From SAR116 cluster bacterium AG-325-F22 (GTDB taxonomy: Bacteria > Pseudomonadota > Alphaproteobacteria > Puniceispirillales > Marisalimonadaceae): a stretch of 64,000 bases of DNA. The stretch covers positions 1 through 64,000 of the forward strand of contig QBYJ01000002.1 in the NCBI GenBank assembly GCA_003282885.1. Reading direction: 5' to 3'. Positions within the stretch are counted from its first letter, which is position 1, and every line of letters starts with the position of its first letter. Of the stretch, positions 12,542-21,153 are shown in pieces. The notes under the pieces were generated by a model. The model was not told the origin of the DNA. It saw only the letters and a list, made by a program, of their open reading frames with translations, and did no database searches. The position numbers and the translations under genes were made by a program.

Positions 12542-13834
12542 ATGGAAAATGTAAATAAAATTACCAGCAAAATAGCCATGCCCTCTGCGGCAAAAATTAT
12601 AAAAGAAAAAAAATTAGATATCTCCGATATAGCTAGTACAGGTGTGAATAATAGAGTAACAAAAGGTGATGTTCTTTTATATTTAAATCAAATCAAAACT
12701 GAAGATGGATTGAAGGTAAAAAACATAAACAAAGAAAAACAAATAAATGTACGAAAGGGTAGTGGAATGGATGTTTTGGTTCCAGTTTTAGGAGAGTCTG
12801 TTGTAGAAGCAACAGTTTCTAAGTGGATAAAAAAACAAGGAGAGTTTGTTGAAGTAGATGACCCAATTGTAGAGTTAGAAACAGATAAAGTCACATTAGA
12901 AGTTCCCGCCGCTACTTCCGGTATTCTGGATAACCTTACCGTTTCAGAAGGTGATACTGTTGAGGTAGGTGCACTGTTGGGAATTATAATTGCTGGAGAA
13001 AAATCAGATGAAACTTCTACACCTGCACTAAAACAAGAAGACAATAAGATTGATGAGCAAGTAACTGCACCTGAAAAAGTTGAAAGCAAGATAAGTAGCA
13101 ATAAATTTGATGTAATTGAAGATGCCGTTAATAAAAACCTTGAAGAACGTGTCCCAATGTCCCGCTTACGTCAAGCTATCGCTCGTAGATTAAAGGAAGC
13201 GCAAAATACTGCTGCTATGTTAACAACATACAACGAGGTTGATATGACAGCTTTAATGGAAATGAGAAATAATTACCAAGATAGTTTTGTAAAGAAAAAT
13301 GGAGTTAGACTTGGATATATGAGTTTTTTTGTTAAAGCCTCAATAGACGCACTAAGCCAATTTCCTGCAGTTAACGCAGAAATAGATAGCAATGACATTA
13401 TTTACAAAAATTATTATAACATAGGTGTTGCAGTTGGTACTTCTCAAGGTTTAGTCGTACCAGTCCTAAAAAATGCAGATAAAATGTCTTTTGGTGAAAC
13501 TGAAATTGCTATTGCAAATTTTGGTAAAAAAGCAAAAGATGGAAGTCTAGGTATATCTGATATGGCCGGTGGAACTTTTACAATTTCTAATGGTGGAGTT
13601 TATGGTTCTCTAATGTCGTCACCAATTTTAAATCCACCTCAGTCAGGTATTCTAGGAATGCATAAAATTCAAAAAAGACCAGTTGCAATGGGGGATAATA
13701 TCGAAATACGTCCAATGATGTACTTAGCTTTATCTTATGATCATCGTATTATTGATGGGCGAGAGGCTGTTTCTTTTCTAGTAAGAATTAAAGAAATTAT
13801 AGAAGATCCAAGACGTCTAGTTGTTGGAGCATAA
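12542..13834 (+). CDS. sucB: 2-oxoglutarate dehydrogenase E2 (succinyltransferase), permuted domain order
   Basis: The succinyltransferase core of the 2-oxoglutarate dehydrogenase complex. The domain order is unusual. An E3-binding domain is at residues 12-50 ([19 protein letters not shown], then [13 protein letters not shown]). The lipoyl domain is at 76-150, with lipoyl-lysine Lys116 in [12 protein letters not shown] charged linker runs from 152 to 200, and the catalytic domain from 201 to 430 has His401 and Asp405 in SYDHRIIDG. Ordinary SucB has lipoyl first, then the E3-binding domain. No second E3-binding domain occurs in the linker. Met76 (ATG at 12767), the normal N-terminus of SucB, has its own strong ribosome site, so a 355-residue short form may also be made. 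Confidence 0.95.
   Translation: MENVNKITSKIAMPSAAKIIKEKKLDISDIASTGVNNRVTKGDVLLYLNQIKTEDGLKVKNINKEKQINVRKGSGMDVLVPVLGESVVEATVSKWIKKQGEFVEVDDPIVELETDKVTLEVPAATSGILDNLTVSEGDTVEVGALLGIIIAGEKSDETSTPALKQEDNKIDEQVTAPEKVESKISSNKFDVIEDAVNKNLEERVPMSRLRQAIARRLKEAQNTAAMLTTYNEVDMTALMEMRNNYQDSFVKKNGVRLGYMSFFVKASIDALSQFPAVNAEIDSNDIIYKNYYNIGVAVGTSQGLVVPVLKNADKMSFGETEIAIANFGKKAKDGSLGISDMAGGTFTISNGGVYGSLMSSPILNPPQSGILGMHKIQKRPVAMGDNIEIRPMMYLALSYDHRIIDGREAVSFLVRIKEIIEDPRRLVVGA
12754..12769 (+). promoter_or_regulatory. Possible internal ribosome site and start codon in sucB
   Basis: AAAGGG at 12754-12759 is followed after 7 bases by an in-frame ATG at 12767-12769. The ATG opens [12 protein letters not shown], exactly where a conventional SucB would begin. 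Initiation here would give an E2 with lipoyl and catalytic domains but no E3-binding domain. The site looks stronger than the one at the upstream ATG at 12542, where I see no clear purine-rich motif. Use in the cell is inference. Confidence 0.45.
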
Positions 13835-13853
13835 TTGTAAGTAAAGGTTTATT

Positions 13854-15266
13854 ATGTCTGAAGAAAAATATGATCTTGTTGTTATAGGTACTGGTCCAGG
13901 AGGTTATGTTGCATCTATAGTTGCGGCACAAAAGGGTATGAAAGTTGCCAGTATCGAAAAAAGAACAACCTTAGGTGGGACTTGTTTAAATGTTGGTTGT
14001 ATTCCATCTAAAGCAATGCTTCATGCATCTGAGCAATATGAAAATGCAGTTAAATTAAATGGTAACAAAGAATGGGGTATAACTTGTAAAGATGTTAAAT
14101 TAGATTTAACAAAATTATTGAAAAAAAAATCTGGAATAGTTGACGAACTTACTAAGGGAATTGATTTTCTATATAAAAAAAATAAAGTAAAAAAGTATAT
14201 TGGAACAGCAAAGTTAATTACAGCAAACTCGATTGAAATTACTGGTGAAAATACTAGAGATCTTATACATGCTAAAAACATAATAATTGCAACAGGATCA
14301 GAAGCTACTCATCTTCCAAATATTAATATTGATGAGAAGAAAATAGTCACTTCGACGGGTGCATTAGAATTAAAAGAAGTCCCAAAAAAAATGATCGTTA
14401 TTGGAGCTGGTATTATAGGCCTTGAAATGGGAACTGTATGGAGAAGGCTTGGTTCTGATGTTGAAGTCATAGAGTATTTGCCAAGAATTTTACCTGGAAT
14501 GGATAATGAAGTTGCTGAAAAATTCATGAAAATTCTTGAGAAACAGGGATTAAATTTTAAGTTAGGTCAAGCAGTAGAATCTTCAAAAATCGTTGATAAA
14601 AAGGTTATATTATCAATAAGGAATGTCACTAAAGAAAATACATATGAAATAGATGCAGATGTTGTTTTAGTAGCAGTTGGTAGAAAGCCTAATACCCATG
14701 GATTAGGTCTTAAAGATTTGAACATTGATATTGATAAACAAGGTTTTATAAAAACAAATAATTACTTTCAAACTTCTATTAATAATATTTATGCTATTGG
14801 AGACGTCATAAAAGGTCCAATGTTGGCTCATAAAGCTGAAGAAGACGGAGTAGCAGCAGTTGAGATAATTAATGGAGAAGCTGGTCACGTTGATTATAAT
14901 CTTGTTCCAGGTATAATTTATACTGCACCAGAAGTTGCCGTTATTGGCAAAACTGAAGAGGAGCTAAAAGAAGAAGGAATTCCATTTAATAAGGGTGTTT
15001 TCCCACTTTTAGCAAATAGTAGAGCTAAAGCTATAAGTCATACTGATGGAATGGTAAAAATCCTTTCTGACAAATCTACTGATAAAATATTAGGTGCTCA
15101 TATGATAGGTCATGAGGCGGGGACCGTAATACATGAGTTATCAATTGCGATGGGTTTTGGGGCATCATCAGAGGATGTGGCAAGAATTTGTCATGGTCAT
15201 CCTACCGTTAACGAAGCTGTTAAAGAAGCTGCTTTGGCAACATACTCTAAAGCTATACATTTTTAA
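13854..15266 (+). CDS. lpd: Dihydrolipoyl dehydrogenase (E3)
   Basis: A flavoprotein that reoxidises dihydrolipoyl groups of 2-oxoacid dehydrogenase complexes and passes electrons to NAD. FAD motif GTGPGGYVA is at residues 12-20. The redox disulfide is Cys44/Cys49 in GGTCLNVGCIPSK, and the NAD-binding motif is VIGAGIIGLEMG. The C-terminal His-Glu pair is in CHGHPTVNEAVKEA. It has 470 residues. As the last gene of the sucAB-lpd run it is the likely partner of the permuted SucB. Its 3' end overlaps the convergent SMR gene by 4 bases. Confidence 0.97.
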   Translation: MSEEKYDLVVIGTGPGGYVASIVAAQKGMKVASIEKRTTLGGTCLNVGCIPSKAMLHASEQYENAVKLNGNKEWGITCKDVKLDLTKLLKKKSGIVDELTKGIDFLYKKNKVKKYIGTAKLITANSIEITGENTRDLIHAKNIIIATGSEATHLPNINIDEKKIVTSTGALELKEVPKKMIVIGAGIIGLEMGTVWRRLGSDVEVIEYLPRILPGMDNEVAEKFMKILEKQGLNFKLGQAVESSKIVDKKVILSIRNVTKENTYEIDADVVLVAVGRKPNTHGLGLKDLNIDIDKQGFIKTNNYFQTSINNIYAIGDVIKGPMLAHKAEEDGVAAVEIINGEAGHVDYNLVPGIIYTAPEVAVIGKTEEELKEEGIPFNKGVFPLLANSRAKAISHTDGMVKILSDKSTDKILGAHMIGHEAGTVIHELSIAMGFGASSEDVARICHGHPTVNEAVKEAALATYSKAIHF

Positions 15267-15592
15267 TTCACACTCATTTTACTATAAAAAACTAAGATTA
15301 TTACTCCAACTATAATCAAACCTAAACCTAAAAGTGCGATCAGATCTGGAATTTCCTTATATTTTAATACTCCTAGAATTGTAACGGCTGAAATACCTAC
15401 ACCTGACCATATTGAGTATGTTATGGCAATAGGAATTGTTTTCATTGCCAGCATCATAAAGTAAAAAGCTGTTGCATAGCCGACGACTACATAGGTGCTA
15501 GGTATTAACTCTGAAAAATTATTAGTACTTTTAAGGTAAGTGGTTCCAACAACCTCTCCAATAATAGCAATTAAAAGATAAAAATATCCCAT
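15263..15592 (-). CDS. Small multidrug resistance (SMR) exporter, Qac/EmrE type
   Basis: A 109-residue protein with four membrane helices that closely follows EmrE. The proton/substrate glutamate is Glu13 (IIGEVVGTTYLK). The signature SIWSGVGIS in helix 3 points to the quaternary-ammonium (Qac) branch rather than the guanidinium (Gdx) branch. It probably works as a dual-topology homodimer exporting hydrophobic cations in exchange for protons. It is a single gene, convergent with lpd and divergent from the class II aldolase gene. The exact substrate is unknown. Confidence 0.9.
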   Translation of the reverse strand: MGYFYLLIAIIGEVVGTTYLKSTNNFSELIPSTYVVVGYATAFYFMMLAMKTIPIAITYSIWSGVGISAVTILGVLKYKEIPDLIALLGLGLIIVGVIILVFYSKMSVN

Positions 15593-15678
15593 ATTAATCC
15601 TTACAAAATATGTTATTTATTATATTATTTGTATCTACTAAAGACAATATTAAATATTATAATTTAGGATAATATAAA

Positions 15679-16455
15679 ATGAACAAGATCAAATCAGCTT
15701 CGACTTATATATCAAACAACTCATTTCAAGAAGAAAGAAAAGATTTAGCTGCTGCCTTTAGATGGGCAGAAAGAAGTAATTTACATGAGGCCGTTGCCAA
15801 TCATTTCAGTTTAGCTGTTAATTCTGAAGGAACAGAATTCTTAATGAACCCTAATATGTGGCATTTTTCTAGAATCAAAGCTTCTGATTTGCTGTTATTA
15901 GATGTTAATGACAAATCTGTGCTCACAAAAGATAATCCTCCTGACGCAACAGCTTGGGGGTTACACGGAGCTATACATAAATTGTGTCCTCACGCAAGAT
16001 GCATAATGCATGTTCATTCTGTGTATGCAACTACTCTGGCTTCTCTTGAAGACTGTATTTTGCCACCAATAAATCAGGTAGCAGCAATGTTTTTTGGAAG
16101 ACAAGTTATTGATAAAAATTATGGTGGTTTAGCTTTTGAAGATGAAGGTACGAGGTGTGCAAACCTTTTGTCAAATTCTAAAAAACACACATTTATAATG
16201 GGTAATCATGGTGTACTTATTTTTGGTAAAAATGTAGCAGAAACTTTCAATAGACTATATTACTTTGAAAGAGCCACTCAAACATATATCAATGCCCTTC
16301 AAACTGGGAAAAAAATAAGTATTTTAAATGATATTATAGCAGAAAAAACTGCAGAAGAATTAGACAATGAAGAACATCCAAACCCAGCAGGAACAGCTTT
16401 CTTAAGAGAAATAAAGTCAATATTAGATCAAGAAAGTTCTGATTATGCAGATTAG
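15679..16455 (+). CDS. Class II aldolase/adducin family protein
   Basis: A zinc-dependent class II aldolase or decarboxylase-like enzyme. Metal ligands are visible as His111 and His113 (CIMHVHSVYA) and His177 (MGNHGVLIFG). The size, 258 residues, is normal, and AGGA precedes the ATG. The substrate is not evident; family members act on fuculose phosphate, ribulose phosphate or four-carbon acid-sugar phosphates. The convergent neighbour is a beta-hydroxyacid dehydrogenase, a pairing seen in acid-sugar catabolism, but the two are on opposite strands and no kinase is nearby. Confidence 0.85.
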   Translation: MNKIKSASTYISNNSFQEERKDLAAAFRWAERSNLHEAVANHFSLAVNSEGTEFLMNPNMWHFSRIKASDLLLLDVNDKSVLTKDNPPDATAWGLHGAIHKLCPHARCIMHVHSVYATTLASLEDCILPPINQVAAMFFGRQVIDKNYGGLAFEDEGTRCANLLSNSKKHTFIMGNHGVLIFGKNVAETFNRLYYFERATQTYINALQTGKKISILNDIIAEKTAEELDNEEHPNPAGTAFLREIKSILDQESSDYAD

Positions 16456-16458
16456 AAG

Positions 16459-17349
16459 TTAATTATTTAATTTTTTATTAATATAAAGACTTAATAATGA
16501 AGCGTCATGATCTGACCAACCCTCATTCATGGCCCCTTGAACATAAGATTTAGTACTTTTAATAACATGTAATTCATTATTAAAATTTGCTCCTTCTTCA
16601 ATCATTAAATTAATATCTTTTAAAGATGATGAAACATTAAATGTTGAATTTAAGTTAGTCTCATTGTTTTTAGCTTGTAATATAGAATTAGACTTTAGGT
16701 GAGCTACTTTGGCTGCCCCAGAGCTATCAATCATTATGTCCAAAGCTTTATCAAATTTAATTCCTGAATTTGTTGCTAAAGACATCGCTTCACCTAAAGC
16801 GTGCCAATAAACCATCAATGGTAGATTAATAGCTAACTTCATAGCACTTCCCTTACCAACTTCACCAAGGTATTCATATCTTCTACAAATAAGCTTTAAT
16901 AAATGCTCAACCTTTTCAAAAGTTTCCTTGTTTCCTCCAACCAAACCTAATAAATTTCCATCTCTTGCAGGTTTTGTTGACCCTCCTACTGGGCATTCTA
17001 TAAATTCGCCATTTAAGGAATATATTATTCTTTCTAACGATTGCATTTTCTTAATGCTAGTCGTACTTAGTTCCATTATAATTTTGTTAGTTAAATCTTG
17101 ATTTTTTATGCCTTGAGAACTTGTATACACATAATCAAGTGCTTCATCATTTCCCATAATAATTAAAATTATGTCGTTGTTATCAAACAATTCTTTGACA
17201 CTATTAGCTCTTTTTGCTCCTAATTCAATTAAAGGGGTTACTTTATTTTGTGTTCTGTTCCATGCTGTTACAATCTGATCACAATCCAAAAGCCTTTTAC
17301 CAATTTCCTTACCCATTTTACCTGTACCGCAAATGCCTATTTTATTCAT
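16459..17349 (-). CDS. NAD(P)-dependent beta-hydroxyacid dehydrogenase
   Basis: A member of the 3-hydroxyisobutyrate / 6-phosphogluconate dehydrogenase family. The N-terminal nucleotide motif GICGTGKMGKEIG is at residues 4-16, the substrate motif is CPVGGSTKPA, and the catalytic lysine is Lys171 in GSAMKLAINLP. Length is 296. It has a strong AAAGGAG ribosome site. The glycine-rich motif and the later part differ clearly from MmsB at 55.6 kb, so it is a distinct paralogue of unknown substrate. It is convergent with the aldolase gene (3-base gap) and divergent from htpG. Confidence 0.85.
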   Translation of the reverse strand: MNKIGICGTGKMGKEIGKRLLDCDQIVTAWNRTQNKVTPLIELGAKRANSVKELFDNNDIILIIMGNDEALDYVYTSSQGIKNQDLTNKIIMELSTTSIKKMQSLERIIYSLNGEFIECPVGGSTKPARDGNLLGLVGGNKETFEKVEHLLKLICRRYEYLGEVGKGSAMKLAINLPLMVYWHALGEAMSLATNSGIKFDKALDIMIDSSGAAKVAHLKSNSILQAKNNETNLNSTFNVSSSLKDINLMIEEGANFNNELHVIKSTKSYVQGAMNEGWSDHDASLLSLYINKKLNN

Positions 17350-17388
17350 AAATAAACTCCTTTTAAATTTACAAAAGTAATATTATAT

Positions 17389-17418
17389 CTTGAAAATACA
17401 AATTTAAGTAACCAATTA
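17389..17418 (+). promoter_or_regulatory. Putative heat-shock (sigma-32) promoter of htpG
   Basis: CTTGAAA at 17389-17395 is a perfect match to the RpoH -35 element. After 16 bases comes CCAATTA at 17412-17418, a partial match to the C-rich RpoH -10. It lies 33 bases before the chosen htpG start. HtpG is a classic member of the RpoH regulon, which supports the reading, but the -10 match is weak. Confidence 0.4.
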
Positions 17419-17451
17419 ACAAACCATATAATTAATTAATGGGGATTGTCG

Positions 17452-19350
17452 ATGACCAACATGAATAATAAATTTGAAGCAGATACCGGTAAAATTTTAG
17501 ATATAGTGATTAATTCTCTTTATTCGGAAAGAGAAATTTTTTTGCGTGAGTTGGTGTCAAATGCCTCAGATGCTCTTGATAAAAGAAAATATCTTGGCTT
17601 AACAGATAAAAAAATTGCTATCTCCTCAGAAGTTTCTGAAATAAAAATTGAAGTTAATAATAAAGACAAAACTTTATCAATTCTAGATAATGGTATTGGA
17701 ATGAATGAAGAAGACCTTAAATCTTCATTGGGTACTATTGCGAGGTCAGGAACAAAAGCATTCTTAGAACAAATTGCAACAAACGCTAAAGATAAAAAAC
17801 CAGATGTTTCAATGATTGGACAATTTGGTGTAGGTTTTTATGCTTCTTTTATGGTAGCAGATAGTGTTGAAGTATTATCTAAAAAAGCAGGAGAAAACCA
17901 AGCATGGAAATGGTCTTCAGATGGAAAGTCAGGTTTTAATTTAGAAAAAGCAGATAAAGAAGATGTTGGGACATCTATTACACTTAAACTAAAAAAAGAT
18001 GCAAAAGAGTTTTTAGAAGAAACTAGACTTCAATTTATTGTCAGAAAATATTCAGATCATATTTCCTATCCAGTAAAATTACACGAAATTGACAAAAAAG
18101 ATGCAGAAATAAAAACCTTAAATGAAGCTTCAGCTTTATGGACCAGACCAGCAAAAGAAATTAAAGAAGAGCAATACCAAGAATTTTTCTCACATATTGG
18201 CGCAGGTTTTGGAAAACCACTTTTAACCATGCATAACAATACAGAAGGGACTATTAGTTATACTAATCTTATATGTATTCCGTCTACAAGACCGTTTGAC
18301 TTATTCAATCCAGATAGAAAATCATCATTAAAATTATACATAAACAGAGTATTTATTACAGACAAGTGCGATGCATTAATTCCTAGTTATTTAAGGTTCA
18401 TAAAGGGTCTAGTTGACACTCAAGATATAGATCTGAATGTCAGTAGAGAAATGTTACAAAACAACCCTGCCGTAGCAAAGATAAGTAAATCACTAGTTGG
18501 AAAAATCTTAAGAGAACTTAAGAAAGTGAGTGAGAAGAACACAGATGGTTATAAAAGTTTTTGGAAGGAGTATGGCGCTGTTTTGAAAGAAGGCTTGTAT
18601 GAAGATGCAGAAAGAAAGGAGGCATTATTAGATTTATCTAGGTTTTCAACTAATGAAAATGATGATCCAATATCTTTATCTGAATATGTAGAAAAAATGC
18701 CTGAAAAACAAAAAGACATCTATTATATTTCAGCTGAAACAAAAGACCAAGCTTTAGCAAGTCCTCACTTAGAAGGTTTTAAATCCAAAAAAATACCTGT
18801 TTTAATTATGACGGACGCAATTGATCAGTTTTGGTTACCTATGGTTGGATCTTTTAAGGAAAAGAAGTTTACTTCCATTACACAAGGACAGATTAATTTA
18901 GATGATCTTGATGAAAAAAATAAAGACAAGAAAAAAGACGATAAAAATGAAAAAGAAAAAAAAGATAAAGAATATGTTGACTTAGTCGCCCAATTAAAAG
19001 TTGTATTAGGAGATCAAGTTAAAGATATTAGATTATCCTCTAAACTGACTGATAGTCCAGTATGCCTAGTTGCTGACGAAGGCGATATGGATATTGCTAT
19101 GGAGCAATTGATGGCACAGAGAGATACAAACTACAAGGGGGCTCCAAGAATATTAGAAATTAATGGAGACCATTCCCTTATTAAAAACATGAAATCATTA
19201 TTAAGTAAAAAAGAAAACAATGATTTAGTTAGTGACGCTGGAACTCTTTTATTTGAACAAGCTAGATTAATGGAAGGTAAGATGCCGGCTGATCCCGCTC
19301 AGTTTAGTAAAATAATGAACCAGTTTTTATTAAAAGCAATTCCCAATTAA
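17452..19350 (+). CDS. htpG: Molecular chaperone HtpG (Hsp90)
   Basis: A bacterial Hsp90, an ATP-driven cytosolic chaperone for late folding steps. The GHKL ATPase motifs are present: FLRELVSNASDALDK, LDNGIGMN and GQFGVGFYASFMVAD. The middle-domain arginine region contains VSREMLQNNP. A lysine-rich stretch of about 25 residues (DEKNKDKKKDDKNEKEKKDK) separates middle and C-terminal domains. It is 632 residues from ATG 17452. A TTG at 17446 is in frame, but GGGGA at 17441-17445 is correctly spaced only for the ATG. It lies 3 bases from the convergent MFS gene. Confidence 0.96.
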   Translation: MTNMNNKFEADTGKILDIVINSLYSEREIFLRELVSNASDALDKRKYLGLTDKKIAISSEVSEIKIEVNNKDKTLSILDNGIGMNEEDLKSSLGTIARSGTKAFLEQIATNAKDKKPDVSMIGQFGVGFYASFMVADSVEVLSKKAGENQAWKWSSDGKSGFNLEKADKEDVGTSITLKLKKDAKEFLEETRLQFIVRKYSDHISYPVKLHEIDKKDAEIKTLNEASALWTRPAKEIKEEQYQEFFSHIGAGFGKPLLTMHNNTEGTISYTNLICIPSTRPFDLFNPDRKSSLKLYINRVFITDKCDALIPSYLRFIKGLVDTQDIDLNVSREMLQNNPAVAKISKSLVGKILRELKKVSEKNTDGYKSFWKEYGAVLKEGLYEDAERKEALLDLSRFSTNENDDPISLSEYVEKMPEKQKDIYYISAETKDQALASPHLEGFKSKKIPVLIMTDAIDQFWLPMVGSFKEKKFTSITQGQINLDDLDEKNKDKKKDDKNEKEKKDKEYVDLVAQLKVVLGDQVKDIRLSSKLTDSPVCLVADEGDMDIAMEQLMAQRDTNYKGAPRILEINGDHSLIKNMKSLLSKKENNDLVSDAGTLLFEQARLMEGKMPADPAQFSKIMNQFLLKAIPN

Positions 19351-19353
19351 CAA

Positions 19354-20589
19354 TTAATCCGATCTTTTAAAGAAAAAATAAAAAATAGTTATCAGCAGAC
19401 AGAACAATCCTAAAAACACATTTATTTGGATTGTTCTGCCCACAGAAATGTGTGTCATAATCCAAGATAAATTCATTAGACCAATTGGTGCTGTTCCGAT
19501 ACATGTCACTAATATTCCAAAATTAATTCCTTTAGATTTAGTAGATGCTTGATAAACAAGTGCCCCTTGCATTGTACTAAAACCTGATAAAAAAATGCCT
19601 CCAAATGTTAAACTAATAAAAGCTAATATCAGACTAGGTGAGTAAGAAAACAAAAACATTCCTAAAAAAAATCCACTTACACCTGTAATAAAAATAACTG
19701 ACAGATATTTTTGTGGTGAAAGATTACCAATAATTAGAGCCCCTATAAGAGCTCCTAAACCTTCAGAGGAAGCTAAGATTCCAATATTAAATTCAGATAA
19801 TAATAATTTTTCTCTACCTAATACGGGGATTAAAGATACTAATGGAAAACCAAAAATATTAAAGATTAGGGTTGTTATCAACACCATTCTTAAACTAACA
19901 AGACTGTATACACTTTTACCTGTTTTTAATATTTCATTTAAAAGACCATGTGCCCAATGCTCTTTTATGGCTAATGGATTTTTTTGGGCAGAATTTAAAG
20001 TGGTATCCTTATTAGTATTTTTTTTAAATACAATGATTAATCCTAAAGCTAATAGATACATTATAAATTGAAGACTGAAAATTCCAGTAAGACCTAGTAA
20101 AGTATATAGTGTTCCAGCAAATATTGGTCCTATCAGTCTTGTTGCATTGTTGGATAATGTTTCCATAGCAAGTGAGGAACTTAAAAGTTTATTTTTAATA
20201 TTATCCGCTAACACCCTGCGCCTTACTGCAAGGTCAACCACCCATGTAATTCCATTTACAAAGGCAAGAATAAGTGCAAAAAGCGTATTAAAATTATCAG
20301 TGAAAACTAAAATAACAGCCATACCAGTAAAAATATTTGAAAGTAAGTAAATGTTTCTAATAACTAAAATTGGAGACACCCTCTCTGAAATTGTACCTAT
20401 AACTATTCCCAAAAGGCTCATTGGTAACATTCTTGCTGCGAATATTACTGTAACTAAATATGGAATTCCTAATTCTTGCAGGGCATAAAGACTCAAAGCT
20501 AAAAACTCCATAGCACGTGCAATCCCAGTCATACAACCTGCACCCCAGAGTATTCTAAAGTCTTTATTTTTAAAACATTCCTTAATCAT
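19354..20589 (-). CDS. MFS transporter
   Basis: A 411-residue protein with about twelve membrane helices, resembling the MFS_3/EntS-like group of exporters. The helix 2-3 loop carries GTISERVSP, and a basic stretch (DLAVRRRVLADNIKNKLL) follows helix 5. The substrate is unknown. It follows the VOC-family gene on the same strand with a 6-base gap, so the two are probably co-transcribed and may serve a shared small molecule, for example export of a compound handled by the VOC protein. That link is inference. Confidence 0.8.
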   Translation of the reverse strand: MIKECFKNKDFRILWGAGCMTGIARAMEFLALSLYALQELGIPYLVTVIFAARMLPMSLLGIVIGTISERVSPILVIRNIYLLSNIFTGMAVILVFTDNFNTLFALILAFVNGITWVVDLAVRRRVLADNIKNKLLSSSLAMETLSNNATRLIGPIFAGTLYTLLGLTGIFSLQFIMYLLALGLIIVFKKNTNKDTTLNSAQKNPLAIKEHWAHGLLNEILKTGKSVYSLVSLRMVLITTLIFNIFGFPLVSLIPVLGREKLLLSEFNIGILASSEGLGALIGALIIGNLSPQKYLSVIFITGVSGFFLGMFLFSYSPSLILAFISLTFGGIFLSGFSTMQGALVYQASTKSKGINFGILVTCIGTAPIGLMNLSWIMTHISVGRTIQINVFLGLFCLLITIFYFFFKRSD

Positions 20590-20595
20590 TATGTG

Positions 20596-21012
20596 TTAGC
20601 AAATTTTTTGATGTACTTCGACTACATTGCCTTCTGGATCTTGAAAGAAAATTTGGTGCCATTCTTTAGCGAAAGTGGTTCCATAATCCGAAAACGGAAT
20701 TTTTTCTTTCTTAAGCCTTTTAATGAATGTGTTAATATCATCAGTCCTAAAAGCTATGTGCCCTTTGTCAACAGGATTGATTGCCTGATTATTTTTAAAA
20801 GCTACATTTAAATCTCGTTCTGCAAGATGCATTTCTATTTTACCTTCTGTCACGAAATTGATTTTACCACTATACCCTCTATTAGATGTCTCTTCTGTTC
20901 GTGGAAAATTTTCTATTGGAATACTATTCATACTAAGAATATTTTTATAAAAATTACTCATATTATCTATATTTTTTGATACAAAATTTATATGGTGAAA
21001 TTCTAATTTCAT
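20596..21012 (-). CDS. VOC-family (glyoxalase-fold) metalloprotein
   Basis: A 138-residue vicinal-oxygen-chelate protein. Likely metal ligands are His7 in EFHHINFVS, a glutamate in GKIEMHLAE, the histidine in GHIAFRTDDI and the glutamate in GNVVEVHQ. The family includes glyoxalase I, fosfomycin-resistance enzymes and dioxygenases, and the sequence does not decide among them. The ribosome site GGAGA lies before the ATG. It is the first gene of a likely two-gene operon with the MFS transporter and is divergent from the acyl-CoA dehydrogenase gene. Confidence 0.8.
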   Translation of the reverse strand: MKLEFHHINFVSKNIDNMSNFYKNILSMNSIPIENFPRTEETSNRGYSGKINFVTEGKIEMHLAERDLNVAFKNNQAINPVDKGHIAFRTDDINTFIKRLKKEKIPFSDYGTTFAKEWHQIFFQDPEGNVVEVHQKIC

Positions 21013-21153
21013 TTATAATCTCCAAATTATTTAATAATCATTACATTTATGCTATATAAAATAATTAATACTAAATAAGATAAATAAGCTAGTATTATAA
21101 AATTGAACTATTATATCTAATTATTCAAACGCAAAATATTTATGAGGATCAAA

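Noticed and set aside
12688-13101. Open frame of 137 codons on the minus strand inside sucB
   Set aside because: It is antisense to clearly coding domains (E3-binding, lipoyl) and its serine/threonine-rich product resembles no protein family.
15679-17349. Class II aldolase and beta-hydroxyacid dehydrogenase as a four-carbon acid-sugar pathway
   Set aside because: The enzyme types fit, but the genes are convergent rather than in an operon and the kinase and isomerase of that pathway are missing.
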